From NCBI RefSeq assembly GCF_030268005.1, contig NZ_BRZC01000007.1, forward strand, positions 186,001-250,000: a stretch of DNA of 64,000 nucleotides, given 5' to 3'. Positions 9,156 to 17,456 of this stretch are shown piece by piece. Origin of the DNA: Microbacterium arabinogalactanolyticum (GTDB taxonomy: Bacteria > Actinomycetota > Actinomycetes > Actinomycetales > Microbacteriaceae). The number at the start of each line of letters is the position of its first letter. Positions within the stretch are counted from its first letter, which is position 1. The notes under the pieces are model-generated. The model was not told the origin of the DNA. It did no database searches and was given only the letters and a program-made list of their open reading frames with translations. A program made the position numbers and the translations under genes.

Positions 9156-9875
9156 ATGGGACGCATGAGTTCCGAGCCCGTCGCCGTCTTCACCCCGCCC
9201 TCCCGCGTCCGAGGGACGCTCGCGCTGGTCGCCGGGCGCGATGAGACCGCCGCGGTGTACCGCCGCTTCGGATCGCGCATCAGCGCCGACGGGTACGCCG
9301 TCGGCGTGTTCGGGACCGCGGATGCGGCCTCCGGCTGGCTCTCCGCACAGGACGACGCCCCTCACGTGCTGGTCGGCTCCGACACCGGAGCGTCGGCGGT
9401 GCTCACCGCGCTCACGCACGGCGATGTCGCGGACGCGGCGATCGTCGCAGGCGTCGTGGTCGACGCCGAGCGCACGCCCACGGATGCCGAGCGCACGGCG
9501 TGCCCGGTGCACCTCGGCGTCCTCGCAGAGCAGCACGGCACACCCTCCGAGGCCGACACGGTCTCCTCGCTTCCGGCGCCGGCGGACCTCGCCGCGATCG
9601 CCGTGCCGGTGCTGGCCGTGCACGGCGGGGCGGATCCCGTGTCGCCGTTCGCGCAGGCCGCGGCGGCGCTCGCGTCGATCCCGGACCTCGAGGTCGTCGA
9701 GACCGTGGACGGCCTGCACGACGCCCTGAACGACGCCAGCCACCGCAGCGTGGCCGCGAGCATCGTGCTGTGGCTGGAGCGCCTCCGCGCCGGCGACGTG
9801 CACGAGCCGGTCGTCCGCCGCGCCGTCCCCGCTCATGAGCCCGTCCCCGCTCACGAACAGGGGGCGGCAGCGTGA
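9156..9875 (+). CDS. Alpha/beta hydrolase with aspartate in the nucleophile elbow
   Basis: A 239-residue protein resembling the monoacylglycerol-lipase end of the alpha/beta hydrolase fold: the acid loop is HGGADPVSP (Asp160) and the histidine loop is VDGLHDALND (His188). The nucleophile elbow reads GSDTG, which puts Asp76 where lipases have serine; dehalogenases and epoxide hydrolases use Asp there. It starts the plus-strand operon and overlaps the sulfhydrylase gene by 4 bases (GTGA), so the two are translationally coupled. A role in releasing a sulfur- or halogen-linked group is speculation. ATG at 9165 is an equally possible start. Confidence 0.72.
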   Translation: MGRMSSEPVAVFTPPSRVRGTLALVAGRDETAAVYRRFGSRISADGYAVGVFGTADAASGWLSAQDDAPHVLVGSDTGASAVLTALTHGDVADAAIVAGVVVDAERTPTDAERTACPVHLGVLAEQHGTPSEADTVSSLPAPADLAAIAVPVLAVHGGADPVSPFAQAAAALASIPDLEVVETVDGLHDALNDASHRSVAASIVLWLERLRAGDVHEPVVRRAVPAHEPVPAHEQGAAA

Positions 9876-11164
9876 CCGAGGGCTTCGCCACGACCCAGGT
9901 GCAGGGAGGCTACGCCGTCGGTCTCCCCTCGTTCAGCGCCGTGCCGCCCATCCACCAGACCGCGGCCTACGAGTTCTCCTCTCTGCAGGAGGCCGCCGAT
10001 CTGTTCGCGCTGCGCAAGGCGGGCATCATCTACAGCCGCAACGCCAGCCCGACCCAGCAGATCCTCGAGGAGCGGGTCGCCGCACTCGAGGGCGGTGCGA
10101 GTGCCGTCGCCGTCGCATCCGGACAGGCGGCGGTCGCCGTGACCCTGCTCGCCCTCGCGGGTCGCGGCGGGCACATCGTCGCCGCCGATCAGCTGTACGG
10201 CGGCACCGTCGACCTGCTGCAGGACACGTTCGACGACTTCGGCATCCCGGTCACCTTCGTCGACCAGGACGATCCGGATGCCTGGCGGGCCGCCGTCACG
10301 CCGCAGACGAGGGCGCTGTTCGCCGAGACGGTCGCCAATCCGGTCGCGCAGGTGCTCGACATCCGACTGATCGCCGACATCGCCCATGAGGCAGGTGTCC
10401 CGCTCGTCGTGGACAGCACGGTGGGAACCCCCGCGCTGATCCGCCCGGGTGATCACGGCGCGGACTTCGTGGTGCACTCGGCGACGAAGTTCCTCTCCGG
10501 TCACGGCACCTCGCTGGGCGGGGTGGTCGTCGATCAGGGCACCTTCGACTTCGGCGCCGAACCGGAGCACTGGCCCCAGTTCACCGCCCCGTACCGGCGG
10601 TTCGGAGAGCTCGTGCTGTGGGAGCGCTTCGGGCAGGGGCAGGCGTTCGCGGCCCTGGTCAAGTCCAAATACGTGCACGACCTCGGGCCCTCGCTGTCGC
10701 CGTTCAACGCCTGGCAGATCCTGCAGGGCATCGAGACGCTCGACCTGCGCGTCGCCCGCCAGTCGTCGAGCGCGCTCGCGATCGCACAGCACCTGGCGCA
10801 GCATCCCGCCGTCTCCCGGGTGAACCATCCCGGCCTTGCGGACAGCCCGTGGCACGCCCTCGCGCAGCGCTACCTGCCCAAGGGGGCGCCATCGGTGTTC
10901 TCCTTCGATGTGGATGGCCCCGAGGACGAGGCGCCGGCGCGCATCGCCCGGCTGGTCGACGAACTGAACGTGTTCCGCCTGGTCGCGAACCTCGGCGATG
11001 CCCGCTCGCTGGTCGCGCACCCCGCATCCATGACGCATTCGCACCTGACCGCCGCCCAGCGTGCGGCGGCGGGCATCTCCCTGAACACCGTGCGCCTGTC
11101 GATCGGGATCGAGGATCCCGCCGACCTGATCGCCGACCTCGATCGCGCGCTCGCGATCGCCTGA
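9872..11164 (+). CDS. O-acetylhomoserine sulfhydrylase-like PLP enzyme
   Basis: A 430-residue Cys/Met-metabolism PLP enzyme. Features of the family are seen in order: YSRNASPTQQILEERVAALEGG, ASGQAA, the aspartate loop VDSTVGTPALIRP, and VVHSATKFLSGHGTS with the PLP-binding lysine. Length and the EHWPQFTAPY stretch fit O-acetylhomoserine (or O-acetylserine) sulfhydrylases, which fix sulfide into homocysteine in the cytosol. Its place between a hydrolase and a flavin monooxygenase, opposite an importer with an SsuD-like enzyme, suggests it assimilates sulfur freed from organic compounds. GTG start overlaps the preceding stop codon. Confidence 0.87.
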   Translation: MTEGFATTQVQGGYAVGLPSFSAVPPIHQTAAYEFSSLQEAADLFALRKAGIIYSRNASPTQQILEERVAALEGGASAVAVASGQAAVAVTLLALAGRGGHIVAADQLYGGTVDLLQDTFDDFGIPVTFVDQDDPDAWRAAVTPQTRALFAETVANPVAQVLDIRLIADIAHEAGVPLVVDSTVGTPALIRPGDHGADFVVHSATKFLSGHGTSLGGVVVDQGTFDFGAEPEHWPQFTAPYRRFGELVLWERFGQGQAFAALVKSKYVHDLGPSLSPFNAWQILQGIETLDLRVARQSSSALAIAQHLAQHPAVSRVNHPGLADSPWHALAQRYLPKGAPSVFSFDVDGPEDEAPARIARLVDELNVFRLVANLGDARSLVAHPASMTHSHLTAAQRAAAGISLNTVRLSIGIEDPADLIADLDRALAIA

Positions 11165-11202
11165 ACGCCGCACTCTGAACCCGAAGCACCAGGAGGACCC
11201 TC

Positions 11203-12258
11203 ATGGCCATCGACCTCGGATACTGGACTCCCGTCTACGGCGGGTTCCTGCGCAACGTCCGCGATGAGGGCCGCATGGCCGCCACGTGGGACTACATCCG
11301 GGAGGTGTCGGTGAAGGCCGACCGCCTCGGCTTCCACACCACGCTGGTCCCGGAGCTGTACCTGAACGACCGCAAGGGCACGGATGCCCCGAGCCTGGAG
11401 GCGTGGTCGCTGTCCGCGGCGATCCTCGCCGCGACCGACCGCCTGCGGGTGATGACGGCGGTGCGCCCCGGGTTCCACCTTCCCGCCGTCCTCGCCAAGA
11501 CCGTGTCCACCCTCGACAGCATCGCGCCGGGCCGGGTGGCGCTGAACGTGGTCGCGGCGTGGTGGGCGGAGGAGGCGCGGCAGTTCGGCGGAGTCTTCCC
11601 CGCGCACGACGCCCGCTACGCCCAGGCGACCGAGTTCGTCGAGGTGCTGAACGGGCTGTGGGAGAGCACGCCGTTCAGCTACCGCGGCGACCACTACGAG
11701 TTCGATGGCACGATCGTCGAGCCCAAGCCCTCCCGCCACCCGGTGATCTTCGCCGGCGGCGAGAGCGACGCGGGCCGGGAGGCGATCGCGGGATTCGCGG
11801 ATGCGTACGTCATGCACGGCGGCACGCTCGACGAGGTGCGCACGAACGTCTCCGACATGAACGCCCGCTCCGAGCGCCTGCACGGCCGGCCGATCGCCGA
11901 GTTCGGGATGCCCGCCTACGTGATCGTGCGCGACACCGAGGCCGAGGCGCAGCGCGAGCTGGACCGGATCACCACGGTCGACCCGCACTCCCCCGGCTAC
12001 GCCTCCTTCGAGCAGTTCCGGCAGAACTCGAACCTGTCGCTGGAGCTGTCCCGTCGCGAGTACTCGGTCGGCACGCGGGGCCTGCGCCCGAATCTCGTCG
12101 GCACGGCCGAGCAGGTCGCCGAGCGCATCGGCGAATACGCGGATGCCGGCATCAGCCTGCTGCTGATCCAGGCGTCCCCGCTGGACGAGGAGCTCGACCG
12201 CATCGCCGAGCAGGTCTTCCCGCTGGTGGAGCGGCGCTCGCTGGTCACTTCGGTCTGA
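11203..12258 (+). CDS. SfnG/SsuD-like FMN-dependent monooxygenase (LLM class)
   Basis: A 351-residue luciferase-like protein. LRVMTAVRPGFHLPAVLAKT, then STLDSIAPGRVALNVVAAWW, and later ERLHGRPIAEF follow the layout of dimethylsulfone monooxygenase (SfnG) and alkanesulfonate monooxygenases, enzymes that use reduced FMN to cleave C-S bonds. It is a different subgroup from the SsuD-like enzyme at 2722-3834. A strong ribosome binding site (AGGAGGACCCTC) precedes the ATG, 38 bases after the sulfhydrylase stop, so it is probably the third gene of that operon. Substrate unproven. Confidence 0.82.
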   Translation: MAIDLGYWTPVYGGFLRNVRDEGRMAATWDYIREVSVKADRLGFHTTLVPELYLNDRKGTDAPSLEAWSLSAAILAATDRLRVMTAVRPGFHLPAVLAKTVSTLDSIAPGRVALNVVAAWWAEEARQFGGVFPAHDARYAQATEFVEVLNGLWESTPFSYRGDHYEFDGTIVEPKPSRHPVIFAGGESDAGREAIAGFADAYVMHGGTLDEVRTNVSDMNARSERLHGRPIAEFGMPAYVIVRDTEAEAQRELDRITTVDPHSPGYASFEQFRQNSNLSLELSRREYSVGTRGLRPNLVGTAEQVAERIGEYADAGISLLLIQASPLDEELDRIAEQVFPLVERRSLVTSV

Positions 12259-12274
12259 GATCGGCGGCGCCCGA

Positions 12275-12280
12275 TACGCT
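12275..12280 (+). promoter_or_regulatory. Leaderless-type -10 box TACGCT
   Basis: TACGCT sits 6 bases before the ATG at 12287, separating the oxidoreductase gene from the upstream operon as its own leaderless transcript. Confidence 0.5.
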
Positions 12281-12286
12281 GATCCC

Positions 12287-13303
12287 ATGACCGGTCTTCG
12301 TTGGGGCATCCTCGCCACGGGCGGCATCGCCGCATCCTTCGCATCCGACCTGCGCACTGCGGGACTCGACCTGCAGGCGGTCGGCTCCCGATCGCAGGAG
12401 TCCGCCGACGCGTTCGCCGCGCGCTTCGACATCCCGCGCGCGCACGCCTCCTACGAGTCCCTCGTCGCGGATCCGGACATCGACATCGTCTACGTCGCGA
12501 CCCCGCATCCCATGCACCACGACAACGCCCGGCTCGCACTGGAGCACGGCAAGCACGTGCTCGTCGAGAAGGCGTTCACCGTTACGCGGGCACAGGCCGA
12601 GGACCTGCAGCGCCTCGCGGCGGAGAAGGGCCTGATCGCCATGGAGGCGATGTGGACGCGCTATCTACCGCACATGATGCGCATCCGCGAGATCATCGCC
12701 GACGGCACCCTCGGCGAGATCCGCTCGGTCATGGCCGACCACACGCAGAGCCTGCCCACCGATCCGGCGCATCGCCTGAACGCGCTCGAGCTCGGCGGCG
12801 GCGCGCTGCTCGATCTCGGCATCTACCCCGTCTCGTTCATCTGGGACGTGCTGGGCGAGCCGGTCACCATCCAGGCATCCGCCCGCCTGGTCGAGACCGG
12901 AGCGGATGCCGAGGTCGCGACGATCATGACGCACGCCGGCGGGGCTATCTCGACCAGCCTCTCCTCGTCACGCACGGCCGGACCGAACACCGCGACGGTG
13001 CTCGGCACGAGGGCGCGGATCGAGATCGACCGGGTCTGGTACTCGCCGACCTCGTTCCGGGTGATCGGCGCCGACGGCACCGTGCTGGAGGAGTACGCGT
13101 CCCAGGTCGACGGCCGCGGCATGCAGTACCAGGCCTTCGCCGCCGAGGGCGCCGTGGCCGCTGCGGCCCCGGCCGGAGGCGTGCTCGCCCTGCCGATCGC
13201 CGAGTCCGTGGCGATCATGGGCACGCTCGACGAGATCCGCCGGCAGGTCGGGGTCGTCTACCCTGGCGTCGACGACGCTGGTCTCGGCGCGGAGGCGCGC
13301 TGA
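12287..13303 (+). CDS. Gfo/Idh/MocA-family oxidoreductase
   Basis: A 338-residue NAD(P)-dependent dehydrogenase. The Rossmann start is GILATGGIAASFASDL, followed by YVATPHPMHHDNARLALEHGKHVLVEKAFTV with the EK(A/P) motif whose lysine acts in catalysis, and the C-terminal GFO_IDH_MocA_C alpha/beta domain (GGALLDLGIYPVSF, where the aspartate and tyrosine region sits). Such enzymes oxidise or reduce sugars, inositols and dihydrodiols. Nothing nearby fixes the substrate. The gene ends 2 bases before the next ATG, so it is co-transcribed with the NYN-domain gene. Confidence 0.87.
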   Translation: MTGLRWGILATGGIAASFASDLRTAGLDLQAVGSRSQESADAFAARFDIPRAHASYESLVADPDIDIVYVATPHPMHHDNARLALEHGKHVLVEKAFTVTRAQAEDLQRLAAEKGLIAMEAMWTRYLPHMMRIREIIADGTLGEIRSVMADHTQSLPTDPAHRLNALELGGGALLDLGIYPVSFIWDVLGEPVTIQASARLVETGADAEVATIMTHAGGAISTSLSSSRTAGPNTATVLGTRARIEIDRVWYSPTSFRVIGADGTVLEEYASQVDGRGMQYQAFAAEGAVAAAAPAGGVLALPIAESVAIMGTLDEIRRQVGVVYPGVDDAGLGAEAR

Positions 13304-13305
13304 CC

Positions 13306-14214
13306 ATGGCGGAGACGACCGGACGCGTCGCGGTCTACCTCGACTTCGACAACATCGTGATCTCCTGGTACGACCGGGTGCACGGCCGCAACGCCTACGG
13401 CAAGGACCGCCAGAAGATCACCGACGACCCGCATGACGCCGAGGTGGCCGAGCGGCTCAGGCAGGCGATGATCGAGGTCGGAGCGATCATCGACTACGCC
13501 TCCTCGTTCGGCACGCTGGTCCTCACGCGCGCCTACGCCGACTGGTCGTCGCCGGTCAACGCCGAGTACCGCTCGCAGCTGGTGGCCCGCGCGGTCGACC
13601 TGGTGCAGCTGTTCCCCGCTGCGGCCTACGCGAAGAACGGCGCCGACATCCGCCTGGCCGTCGACGCCGTGGAGGACATGTTCCGTCTGCCCGACCTCAC
13701 GCACGTCGTGGTCGTCGCCGGTGACAGCGACTACGTGCCGCTCGCGCAGCGCTGCAAGCGACTCGGCCGCTATGTGATCGGGGTGGGCGTCGCCGGGTCG
13801 ACGGCGAAGTCGCTGGCCGCGGCCTGCGACGAGTTCGCGACCTACGACTCGCTGCCCGGCGTGGTGCGGCCGAAGAAGGATGCCGCATCGAACGGCCAGG
13901 CGAAGGATGCCAAGGCGAAGGCAGATCAGAAGCCGGCGACCACCCGTCGCGCGAAGGCGACGACGAAGCCCGACGAGCAGGGCGAGGCGACGCTGCTGCT
14001 GGAACGCGCTCTGCAGCTCGGCCACGACAAGGCGGATGCCGACGAGTGGCTGCACGCCTCGGCGGTGAAGACCCAGATGCGCCGCATGGACCCCTCGTTC
14101 AGCGAGAAGGCGCTCGGCTTCCGCTCGTTCAACGACTTCCTCCGTTCGCGCGACGACATCGCGGAGCTCGAGGAGAGCGGGCACGAGCGGCTGGTGCGCC
14201 TGCGCGAGCGGTGA
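13306..14214 (+). CDS. NYN-domain RNase-like protein with C-terminal OST-HTH/LOTUS-like domain
   Basis: A 302-residue protein. The N-terminal NYN (PIN-like) domain shows the acidic residues of the active site: VYLDFDN, NGADIRLAVDAVEDM and VVVAGDSDYVPLAQR. A lysine/alanine-rich linker (about residues 185-225) leads to a C-terminal module ending FRSFNDFLRSRDDIAELEE, which looks like an OST-HTH/LOTUS RNA-binding domain. LabA/DUF88 relatives are thought to be ribonucleases. The ATG follows the oxidoreductase stop by 2 bases. The RNA target is unknown. Confidence 0.83.
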   Translation: MAETTGRVAVYLDFDNIVISWYDRVHGRNAYGKDRQKITDDPHDAEVAERLRQAMIEVGAIIDYASSFGTLVLTRAYADWSSPVNAEYRSQLVARAVDLVQLFPAAAYAKNGADIRLAVDAVEDMFRLPDLTHVVVVAGDSDYVPLAQRCKRLGRYVIGVGVAGSTAKSLAAACDEFATYDSLPGVVRPKKDAASNGQAKDAKAKADQKPATTRRAKATTKPDEQGEATLLLERALQLGHDKADADEWLHASAVKTQMRRMDPSFSEKALGFRSFNDFLRSRDDIAELEESGHERLVRLRER

Positions 14215-14252
14215 CGCACCGTGCTCGCCCGGGGCACCGCCGCTCCGTCGAC

Positions 14253-14292
14253 GAGCGAGAGGCTGTCCAAGAGCGAGAGGCGTTGCTAGGCT
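14253..14292 (+). promoter_or_regulatory. Promoter with paired direct repeats upstream of nagZ-like operon
   Basis: GAGCGAGAGGC occurs twice (14253-14263 and 14271-14281) with an 18-base period, directly before an extended -10 element TGCTAGGCT (14284-14292). The transcript would carry a leader of about 45 bases ahead of the ATG at 14345. The repeats sit where a -35 element is expected and could bind a regulator. Confidence 0.4.
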
Positions 14293-14344
14293 GACGGGCA
14301 CGTCTGGGGACGAGCTGGGGACGAATCTCGATGAGGAGAACGTC

Positions 14345-16135
14345 ATGCACAGAAGGCCCCTCCGCGCGGTCGCAGCCCTGACGGCAGCCGTCGCCCTGGC
14401 GATCACCGGCGCCCCGATGGCAGCATCCGCTGCCCCCGCGTCACCTCCCGGTCACGAGCGTGCGGCCGCGGCGTATGCGCAGACGACCATGGCGTCGATG
14501 ACGCTGGAGCAGAAGATCGGGCAGCTGTTCATCCTGTTCGCCTACGGCCCGACCGCCACCACCGACGACCCGCGCAACACCGCCCTCTACGGCGAGGCGG
14601 ACGCGGCCGACATCATCTCGGAGTACGAGCCGGGTGGGTTCATCCTGTTCTCGGCTCGCGACAACGTGACCGATCCCGTGCAGGTGGCCACGCTCGCGAA
14701 CGGTCTGCAGGATGCCGCCCAGCACGCCGGCGCCGGCATCCCGCTGCTGGTCAGCACGGATCAGGAGCAGGGCATCGTCACCAGGATCGGCTCCCCGGCG
14801 ACGCTCTTCCCCGGCAGCATGGCGCTGGGCGCCGGGCGCAGCGCGAAGGACACCCGCAAGGCAGCCGCCATCACCGGCCAGGAGCTCGCCGCGATGGGCA
14901 TCCAGCAGAACAACGCCCCGGATGCCGACGTCAACGTCAACCCCGACAACCCCGTGATCGGCGTGCGCAGCTTCTCATCCGACCCCGCTCTCGTCTCCGA
15001 GCTCACCGCCGCTGCCGTGCACGGATATCAGGACGACGCCGGCATCGTCGCGACGGCCAAGCACTTCCCCGGCCACGGCGACACCGCCACCGACTCGCAC
15101 ACCGGCCTGCCGCTGATCACGCACACGCTCGAGCAGTGGCAGCAGATCGACGCCCCGCCCTTCAAGGCGGCGATCGCCGCGGGTGTGGATTCGATCATGA
15201 CCGCGCACATCGTGGTGCCGGCGCTCGACGACAGCGGTGACCCCGCCACGCTGTCCAAGAAGATCGTCACCGGCCAGCTGCGCGACGCGCTCGGATTCCA
15301 GGGCGTGATCGTCACCGACGGCCTGGAGATGGCCGCCGTGCGTCAGAAGTACGGCGACGGCGAGGTGGCCGTGCGCGCACTCGAGGCCGGGGTCGACCAG
15401 CTGCTGCTCCCCGCCGCCCCGCAGGAGGCCTACCGCGCGGTCGAGGACGCGGTCGCCACCGGCCGCATCACGGAGCAGCGCATCGACGAGTCGGTCGAGC
15501 GCATCCTGAAGATGAAGTACGACCAGGGCGTGACGACGCACGCGAAGGTCGACACCGGCAAGGTGATGAACGTCGTGGGCAAGAACTCCAGCCTGCGCGC
15601 GGCGGAGAAGATCACCGACCGCACGACCACGCTGATCCGCAACGAGAACGGCGCTCTGCCCGTCGCCGTCGACGGCAAGAAGGTGCTGGTCACCGGCTAC
15701 GGCGTGGTGACCGGACAGACGCTGGCCGGAGAGCTCACCGCACGCGGCGCGGACGCCACCGCGCTCTCGACGGGCACCGCGCCCACACAGGCTCAGATCG
15801 ACCAGGCCGTCGCCGCCGCGCAGACGAGCGACGTCACGGTCGTGCTCACCAACGGCATGACGGCCACCAGCACGCAGAAGGCGCTGGTCGCCGCCCTGGA
15901 TGCCACGGACAGCCACTTGGTCGTGGTCGGCGTGCGCAACCCGTACGACATCAACCAGCTGGGAGACGTCGACGACTACATCGCCACGTACTCCTACGCG
16001 GCGCCCGCGCTGACGTCGCTCGCGAAGGTCATCACCGGGGAGATCAGCCCCACCGGGAAGCTGCCCGTCGACATCTACTCGGCTGACCACCCGACGCAGA
16101 TCCTCTACCCGTTCGGCCACGGGCTCACGTGGTGA
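14345..16135 (+). CDS. nagZ: Secreted family GH3 beta-N-acetylglucosaminidase (NagZ-like)
   Basis: A 596-residue exported glycosidase: a Sec signal peptide of about 33 residues (cleavage near ASAAPAS), then the GH3 barrel with KHFPGHGDTATDSHTG (residues 239-254), the NagZ-type loop that supplies the His-Asp dyad, and VTDGLEM with the nucleophile Asp325. The C-terminal half is the GH3 alpha/beta domain, as in the larger Bacillus NagZ and unlike the single-domain E. coli enzyme. It should remove N-acetylglucosamine from muropeptides outside the cell. It is followed by NamZ- and AmiE-like genes, the same trio as in Bacillus subtilis. Confidence 0.87.
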   Translation: MHRRPLRAVAALTAAVALAITGAPMAASAAPASPPGHERAAAAYAQTTMASMTLEQKIGQLFILFAYGPTATTDDPRNTALYGEADAADIISEYEPGGFILFSARDNVTDPVQVATLANGLQDAAQHAGAGIPLLVSTDQEQGIVTRIGSPATLFPGSMALGAGRSAKDTRKAAAITGQELAAMGIQQNNAPDADVNVNPDNPVIGVRSFSSDPALVSELTAAAVHGYQDDAGIVATAKHFPGHGDTATDSHTGLPLITHTLEQWQQIDAPPFKAAIAAGVDSIMTAHIVVPALDDSGDPATLSKKIVTGQLRDALGFQGVIVTDGLEMAAVRQKYGDGEVAVRALEAGVDQLLLPAAPQEAYRAVEDAVATGRITEQRIDESVERILKMKYDQGVTTHAKVDTGKVMNVVGKNSSLRAAEKITDRTTTLIRNENGALPVAVDGKKVLVTGYGVVTGQTLAGELTARGADATALSTGTAPTQAQIDQAVAAAQTSDVTVVLTNGMTATSTQKALVAALDATDSHLVVVGVRNPYDINQLGDVDDYIATYSYAAPALTSLAKVITGEISPTGKLPVDIYSADHPTQILYPFGHGLTW

Positions 16136-16160
16136 CCGAAGGACGAGGAGGAGAAGACTC

Positions 16161-17456
16161 ATGAACATCAGCAGACGAGGACTCTTCGGCGCAGCGGGAG
16201 TCGCCGCGGCCACCGCCGCCGGCGCGGCCGTCAACAGCAGCGCCGCCGTCGCGGGCACCGTCCCGGCGGCGGCGACCGGCCGACCGGTGCGGGCCGGCGC
16301 CGACATCGCCGCCGGCGACAAGTGGCGCATCCTGTCCGGACGCAGGGTCGGCGTGATCACGAACCCGACGGGTGTGCTGGACGATTTCACCAGCATCGTC
16401 GACGACATGATCGCTCGGGGCGTCGACCTGCGTGCGGTCTTCGGGCCGGAGCACGGGTTCCGCGGCACCGCGCAGGCGGGCGAGGCCGAGGAGACCTTCA
16501 CCGATCCGCGCACCGGGGTCACGGTGTACGACGCGTACGGAGCCACGGTGACGAAGCTCGCCGGCTTCTTCACGACCGCCGCCATCGACACCGTCGTGTT
16601 CGACATCCGCGATGTGGGCGTGCGCTTCTACACCTACATCTGGACCATGTGGACGGCGATGCAGGCGGCTTCCCAGGTCGGTGGCCTGCGCTTCATCGTG
16701 CTCGATCGTCCCAACCCGCTCGGTGGCCGCGCCCGCGGCCCCGTGCTGCAGCAGGGCTACACCTCCGGCGTCGGCCTGCTGGAGATCTCGCAGCAGCACG
16801 GCATGACGGTCGGCGAGCTCGCCCGGTTCTTCAACGCGACCTTCATGGAACGCGCCGGACAGCAGAAGCTGACCGACCTGCAGGTCGTGAAGGCGACCGG
16901 CTGGCATCGGCAGATGGTCGGACCCGACCAGGCGGACCGCTGGATCCCGCCGTCCCCGAACATGCCCACCCCGCAGACCGCGACGCTGTACCCGGGGACA
17001 GGGATGGTCGAGGCGACCGACTGGTCGGAGGGACGCGGCACGACCCGCCCGTTCGAGCTGATCGGCGCCCCGTACCTCGACCACCGCTGGGCCGAGGCGC
17101 TGAACGCACGGAACCTGCCCGGTGTTCAGTTCCGCGAGGCGTACTTCACCCCGATCTCCTCGAAGAACCAGGGCAAGGTGTGCGGCGGCGTGCAGGTGCA
17201 CATCATCGACGCGGAGAAGGTCGACGCGATCGAGGTCGGCACGCACATGCTCGTCGAGGCGCGCAGGATCTACCCCGAGTTCGCCTGGCGCGGCGACGGC
17301 GGCCGGTGGATCGGCCTGCTCACCGGCTCAGGGCGATTCCAGCAGCAGCTGGAGGCCGGGGCGTCCGCGGCCGAGATCATCGCCGCCTGGCAGCCGGAGC
17401 TGCAGAGGTTCCGCGACGACACAGAACCGCACCTGCTCTACGGAGGGCCGCGCTGA
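16161..17456 (+). CDS. namZ: Exported exo-beta-N-acetylmuramidase (NamZ-like, DUF1343)
   Basis: A 431-residue protein with a Tat signal (SRRGLFGAAGVAAATAAGAA) and the DUF1343 domain of glycoside hydrolase family GH171. Conserved stretches: GVITNPTGV, FGPEHGFRGTAQAGE (Glu97 a likely catalytic residue), FDIRDVGVRFYTY, LDRPNPLGG and SPNMPTPQTATLYPG. NamZ of Bacillus subtilis removes terminal MurNAc from the non-reducing end of peptidoglycan chains. It begins 26 bases after the NagZ-like gene with GGAGGAGAAG as ribosome binding site and overlaps the next start by 1 base (TGATG). Confidence 0.9.
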   Translation: MNISRRGLFGAAGVAAATAAGAAVNSSAAVAGTVPAAATGRPVRAGADIAAGDKWRILSGRRVGVITNPTGVLDDFTSIVDDMIARGVDLRAVFGPEHGFRGTAQAGEAEETFTDPRTGVTVYDAYGATVTKLAGFFTTAAIDTVVFDIRDVGVRFYTYIWTMWTAMQAASQVGGLRFIVLDRPNPLGGRARGPVLQQGYTSGVGLLEISQQHGMTVGELARFFNATFMERAGQQKLTDLQVVKATGWHRQMVGPDQADRWIPPSPNMPTPQTATLYPGTGMVEATDWSEGRGTTRPFELIGAPYLDHRWAEALNARNLPGVQFREAYFTPISSKNQGKVCGGVQVHIIDAEKVDAIEVGTHMLVEARRIYPEFAWRGDGGRWIGLLTGSGRFQQQLEAGASAAEIIAAWQPELQRFRDDTEPHLLYGGPR

